Below, piece after piece: positions 61,133 to 64,000 of a stretch of 64,000 bases of DNA. Numbering within the stretch: the stretch's first letter is position 1; each line of letters begins with the position of its first letter. Made by a program: the position numbers and the translations under genes. The notes beneath the pieces were generated by a model. It did no database searches and was not told the DNA's origin. It saw nothing but the letters and a program-made list of their open reading frames with translations. The stretch lies in NCBI RefSeq assembly GCF_000378945.1, contig NZ_KB900539.1, forward strand, positions 3,546,122 to 3,610,121, given 5' to 3'. This stretch comes from Methyloversatilis universalis EHg5. Lineage in GTDB: Bacteria > Pseudomonadota > Gammaproteobacteria > Burkholderiales > Rhodocyclaceae.

Positions 61133-62824
61133 TCACAGACCGGCGTCGAGGTCCTTCAGCCGGTAGGCGATCTGGCGCCGCGTGACGCCGAGCAGGCGGG
61201 CGGCTTCGGACACGTTGCCGCGTGCCCGGGTGAGCGCGGCGCGCATCAGCGCGCGCTCGTGCTGTTCCAGATCGAAGCCGGGCACCAGCAGGCGGTCGAG
61301 CGCATCGGCGTCGCCCTCGCTGCCGGCCGCACACAGGCTGCCGGACGCGCCGACCGCCTCGCCCGGTTCGATGGCCGGTTCGATGCCGGCGAACAGGTGG
61401 CTGGCTTCGATGAAACCGCCCTGCGGCGCCAGCAGCACGCCGCGCTCCACCATGTTTTCCAGTTCGCGGATATTGCCCGGCCAGTCATAGGCCTGCAGGC
61501 TCTGCACCGCGCGGTCGGTCAGGCCGGCCAGCCGCTTCTGGTAGATGGCCGCGTACTTCTCGACGAACAGCTCGACCAGCAGCGGAATGTCGGCCAGCCG
61601 CTCGCGCAGCGGCGGAATGACGACCGGGTAGGCATTCAGCCGGTAGTAGAGGTCGGCACGGAAGCGCCCCTCCTTCACCGCGCGCCGCAGATCCACATTG
61701 GTGGCCGCCACCAGCCGCACATCCACGGTGCGGGTGCGGTGGTCGCCCAGCCGCTCGACCTCGCCGGTCTGCAGCACACGCAGCAGCTTGGCCTGGGCGG
61801 CCGGGGAAATGTCGCCGATCTCGTCGAGAAAAAGCGTGCCGCCATGCGCGCGCTCGAAGCGGCCGGGGCGCGACTGCTGCGCGCCGGTGAAGGCGCCGCG
61901 CTCGACGCCGAACAGTTCGGACTCGATCAGGTCGTTCGGCAGCGCCGCGCAATTGACCGCGACGAAGGGCTTCAGCTGGCGCGCGCCGTTGTCGTGCAGC
62001 CAGCGCGCGAACATTTCCTTGCCGACACCGGTTTCGCCCAGCAGCAGCACGGTGATCGGGTTGTCCGCCGCCTTCTGCACCAGGTCGAAGGCGGCGCGGA
62101 AGCCCTGCGACGCGCCGATCAGATTGCCGCGGCCGCGCTGTTCGCCGAGCGAGGCGCGCAGCTGCGACACCTGTTCCTGCAGCGCCATCAGTTCGCCGAC
62201 GATGTTCTCCGGCTCGAAATAGCGGATGTGCGCCTCCGCGCCCTCGCCTTCCCACTCGTCCGCCACCTTGCCCTCGATCACGCAGCAGGGATCGCCGCGG
62301 CTCACGCACTGGGTTTCGCGGAACACCACGAAGCGGTTCATGAACTGGGTGACGTAGCCGGAGGCGTAGCCGATCATGGTCCAGCAGGCCGGCCCGTCGC
62401 CGAGGCCGAAATCCTGTAGCTGGGCTTCCGCCTCCCACGAGTTGTCCCAGCGGAAAGTGCCGTGGAAATGGCCGCGCTTCAGATCCAGTTCGGAATGCAG
62501 CGTGCTCGCCCGCACCAGCCCCTCCAGCCGGTGCAGCTGCGGGCCGAGCAGGAACACGTCTTCCAGCGCGCCGTCGCCGACCAGGCGCTTGGCCAGTTCG
62601 GCGTCCTGCTGGCCGGACACGAAGCCCATGCGCACCAGCAGCGCGCGGGCGCGCTCCTGCCCCAGTGAATTCAGCAGCTCGCGGCGCAGCGCGCCGAGCG
62701 CCCGCGCATGCAACAGCAGCATGCGGTTTTCCTGCAGCCAGATCCGCCCTTCTTCGGTGCAGAAACGCAGGTGATTGCGCAGCGCAAAGCGGTCCAGCAG
62801 ATCCTGCTCATTGTTGTTGTGCAT
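61133..62824 (-). CDS. dmpR: DmpR/XylR-type sigma-54 activator, copy 2
   Basis: A 563-residue activator with the same plan as copy 1: XylR_N effector domain, V4R domain (MIGYASGYVTQFMN; CVSRGDPCCVIEG), AAA+ ATPase ([27 protein letters not shown]) and a Fis-type helix-turn-helix (RGNVSEAARLLGVTRRQIAYRL). The ATG at 62822-62824 (MHNNNEQDLLDRF) is chosen because GAGGAG precedes it; a frame from 63037 runs through the promoter region. Unlike copy 1 it is transcribed toward and in line with its target operon. The effector domain is clearly diverged from copy 1, so effector range may differ. Confidence 0.92.
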   Translation of the reverse strand: MHNNNEQDLLDRFALRNHLRFCTEEGRIWLQENRMLLLHARALGALRRELLNSLGQERARALLVRMGFVSGQQDAELAKRLVGDGALEDVFLLGPQLHRLEGLVRASTLHSELDLKRGHFHGTFRWDNSWEAEAQLQDFGLGDGPACWTMIGYASGYVTQFMNRFVVFRETQCVSRGDPCCVIEGKVADEWEGEGAEAHIRYFEPENIVGELMALQEQVSQLRASLGEQRGRGNLIGASQGFRAAFDLVQKAADNPITVLLLGETGVGKEMFARWLHDNGARQLKPFVAVNCAALPNDLIESELFGVERGAFTGAQQSRPGRFERAHGGTLFLDEIGDISPAAQAKLLRVLQTGEVERLGDHRTRTVDVRLVAATNVDLRRAVKEGRFRADLYYRLNAYPVVIPPLRERLADIPLLVELFVEKYAAIYQKRLAGLTDRAVQSLQAYDWPGNIRELENMVERGVLLAPQGGFIEASHLFAGIEPAIEPGEAVGASGSLCAAGSEGDADALDRLLVPGFDLEQHERALMRAALTRARGNVSEAARLLGVTRRQIAYRLKDLDAGL

Positions 62825-62895
62825 GCAAGCTCCTCGCGGGTGTCGTCGCGCGCCCTGCTCCTCGCCGGCCACCTTAGCCTGCGCCGCAAGCGCCT

Positions 62896-62937
62896 GTCCA
62901 ATACCCGGCGCCGCACCGCCGCATACCGTGACGGTAT
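62896..62937 (-). promoter_or_regulatory. LysR-type box (ATAC-N7-GTAT plus GTATTGGAC) before dmpR2
   Basis: ATAC-CGTGACG-GTAT at 62923-62937 lies inside the perfect palindrome GCATACCGT-G-ACGGTATGC (62921-62939). The half-site GTCCAATAC is at 62896-62904, 22 bases nearer dmpR2, as at the DUF1302 promoter. A -10 is weak (TAAGGT at 62871-62876, 19-base spacer from TTGGAC). The site also lies about 100 bases ahead of the divergent Rieske gene and could serve both. Confidence 0.6.
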
Positions 62938-63039
62938 GCCGCCCTCCCTGCGGGAGGGTGCGCACGCCGCGCGCCGGCCTCACCGTGTGCAGGCGCCGCA
63001 TGACGGCGGCCGATCCGACAACGACACGAGGAGACACCG

Positions 63040-64000
63040 ATGTTCCTGAAGAACTGCTGGTACTGCGCCGGCTGGGACCACGAACTGAGCCAGGGCCGCG
63101 ACGCGCTGCTCACCCGCCGCATCGCCGGCGAATCGCTGGTGCTGTACCGGCGGCCGGACGGCGGCGTGGTGGCGATGGAAGACCGCTGCTGTCATCGCCA
63201 GGCACCGCTGTCGCTGGGCCGCAAGGAAGGCGACGCGCTGCGCTGCATGTACCACGGCTGGAAGTTCGGCCCGCACGGCCGCTGCATCGAAATCCCCGGC
63301 CAGGCGCAGATCCCCGAGCGCGCCTGCGTGCGCACCTTCCCGGTGGTCGAGCGCGACAACTGGATCTGGGTGTGGATGGGCGATCCCGCGAAGGCGGACC
63401 CGGCGCTGATCTGCAAGGCGGTCGGCCCCGGCCACCCGGACTGGAACATCCGCACCTCCAAAGTCCGCGTGAACACCAACTACCGGCTGGAACTGGCCAA
63501 TCTGTCCGACCTCACCCACATTTCCTGGGTGCATGACCAGACCTTCGGCGGCACCACGGTCTATGCCAGCACGCGGCCGAAACACACGCTGAAGGCCCGC
63601 GGCATGGACACCGAAATCTGGCTGCGCGGCGTGCCGGCACCGCGCTTCGCGCAGCACCTGTTCCCGCCCGACATGGTGTTCGACCTCTACTTCCTGTCGC
63701 AGATGAGCTTCCCCTGCAACTTCATCCTGCACTTCCAGGTGTATGCCGCCGGCACGGCGACCGAAGGGCCGTCGAACGGGCAGCTCATGCTGGATACCTT
63801 CTCCAGCCAGGCAATCACGCCCTGCGACGCCGACGCGGTCGATTACTACTACTCCTGGGGTGCCAGCAAGGCGACCGACGCGCCGGGCCTGGGCGAGCTG
63901 CTGTACGAGGCGATCAACGCCGCCTTCCTCGAAGACAAGCGCATCCTCGAAGGCCAGCACCAGCGCATGAAGGAGAAGCCCGACTTCCGCACCGTGGACT
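63040..64000 (+). CDS. Rieske non-heme iron oxygenase alpha subunit (C-terminus off window)
   Basis: First 320 codons of a VanA-like ring-hydroxylating or demethylating oxygenase. Rieske ligands Cys50-x-His52 and Cys69-x2-His72 (CMYHGWKF) are present. The mononuclear iron motif is visible as Asp157, His160 and His165 (DLTHISWVH). The ATG at 63040 follows CGAGGAGA. A substrate cannot be named; the family covers vanillate, phenoxybenzoate, phthalate-like and related compounds. It is divergent from dmpR2 and shares the LysR-type intergenic site, so it probably belongs to the aromatic island. Confidence 0.88.
   Translation, partial: MFLKNCWYCAGWDHELSQGRDALLTRRIAGESLVLYRRPDGGVVAMEDRCCHRQAPLSLGRKEGDALRCMYHGWKFGPHGRCIEIPGQAQIPERACVRTFPVVERDNWIWVWMGDPAKADPALICKAVGPGHPDWNIRTSKVRVNTNYRLELANLSDLTHISWVHDQTFGGTTVYASTRPKHTLKARGMDTEIWLRGVPAPRFAQHLFPPDMVFDLYFLSQMSFPCNFILHFQVYAAGTATEGPSNGQLMLDTFSSQAITPCDADAVDYYYSWGASKATDAPGLGELLYEAINAAFLEDKRILEGQHQRMKEKPDFRTVD

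Overview
This is a GC-rich, densely coded chromosomal window from a proteobacterium. Gene content points to a betaproteobacterium of the Rhodocyclales/Methyloversatilis-Zoogloea-Azoarcus type: phenol meta-cleavage genes under DmpR/XylR-type sigma-54 control, a PEP-CTERM protein, and the E. coli-like housekeeping genes glnS, leuA, dsbC and ubiH-type. The taxonomic call is inference from content, since no ribosomal gene is present.

Layout. (1) 1-10.5 kb is phenol island A. It holds a 2-hydroxymuconic semialdehyde dehydrogenase cut by the window edge, a GlcG/HbpS-like protein, a GntR/FCD repressor (AphS-like), and a minus-strand operon catechol 2,3-dioxygenase-dmpKLMNOP-dmpQ. A divergent DmpR-type activator follows. 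The control region has a near-consensus -24/-12 promoter and two DmpR-like upstream sites. (2) 10.5-16.9 kb is housekeeping: leuA with a leucine-rich leader peptide and attenuator, glnS, a PEP-CTERM protein behind a near-perfect sigma-54 promoter, a flavin-reductase-like protein and a trypsin-like protease with TPRs. (3) 17.0-38.2 kb is a two-partner secretion locus: an FhaC/ShlB-type outer-membrane transporter, a 6,225-residue filamentous exoprotein made of repeats, and a FecR-domain protein, closed by a bidirectional terminator. (4) 38.3-44.5 kb holds dsbC, a UbiH-family hydroxylase, tRNA-Met(CAU), an enoyl-CoA hydratase, a FadN-like fusion protein and an NAD(P)H oxidoreductase. (5) 44.5-51.2 kb is an operon DUF1302-DUF1329-YCF48-like-RND/MMPL transporter. 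(6) 51.6-64 kb is phenol island B. It holds dmpC-dmpE-dmpH-dmpI, a RES/Xre-type toxin-antitoxin pair, a second dmpKLMNOP, a second DmpR-type activator and a divergent Rieske oxygenase cut by the window edge.

How it fits together. Phenol is hydroxylated to catechol by either multicomponent hydroxylase. Catechol is opened by the single extradiol dioxygenase, whose iron is probably kept reduced by the DmpQ ferredoxin. The semialdehyde then goes through the dehydrogenase, tautomerase, decarboxylase and hydratase branch. The aldolase and acetaldehyde dehydrogenase (dmpG/dmpF) and the hydrolase dmpD are not in the window.

The most notable unexplained signal is a shared minus-strand promoter architecture: ATAC-N7-GTAT, then GTATTGGAC about two helical turns downstream. 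It precedes dmpR2, the dmpCEHI operon and the DUF1302-RND operon. It looks like a LysR-type regulon that ties the transporter cluster to aromatic catabolism; no LysR-type gene lies in the window.
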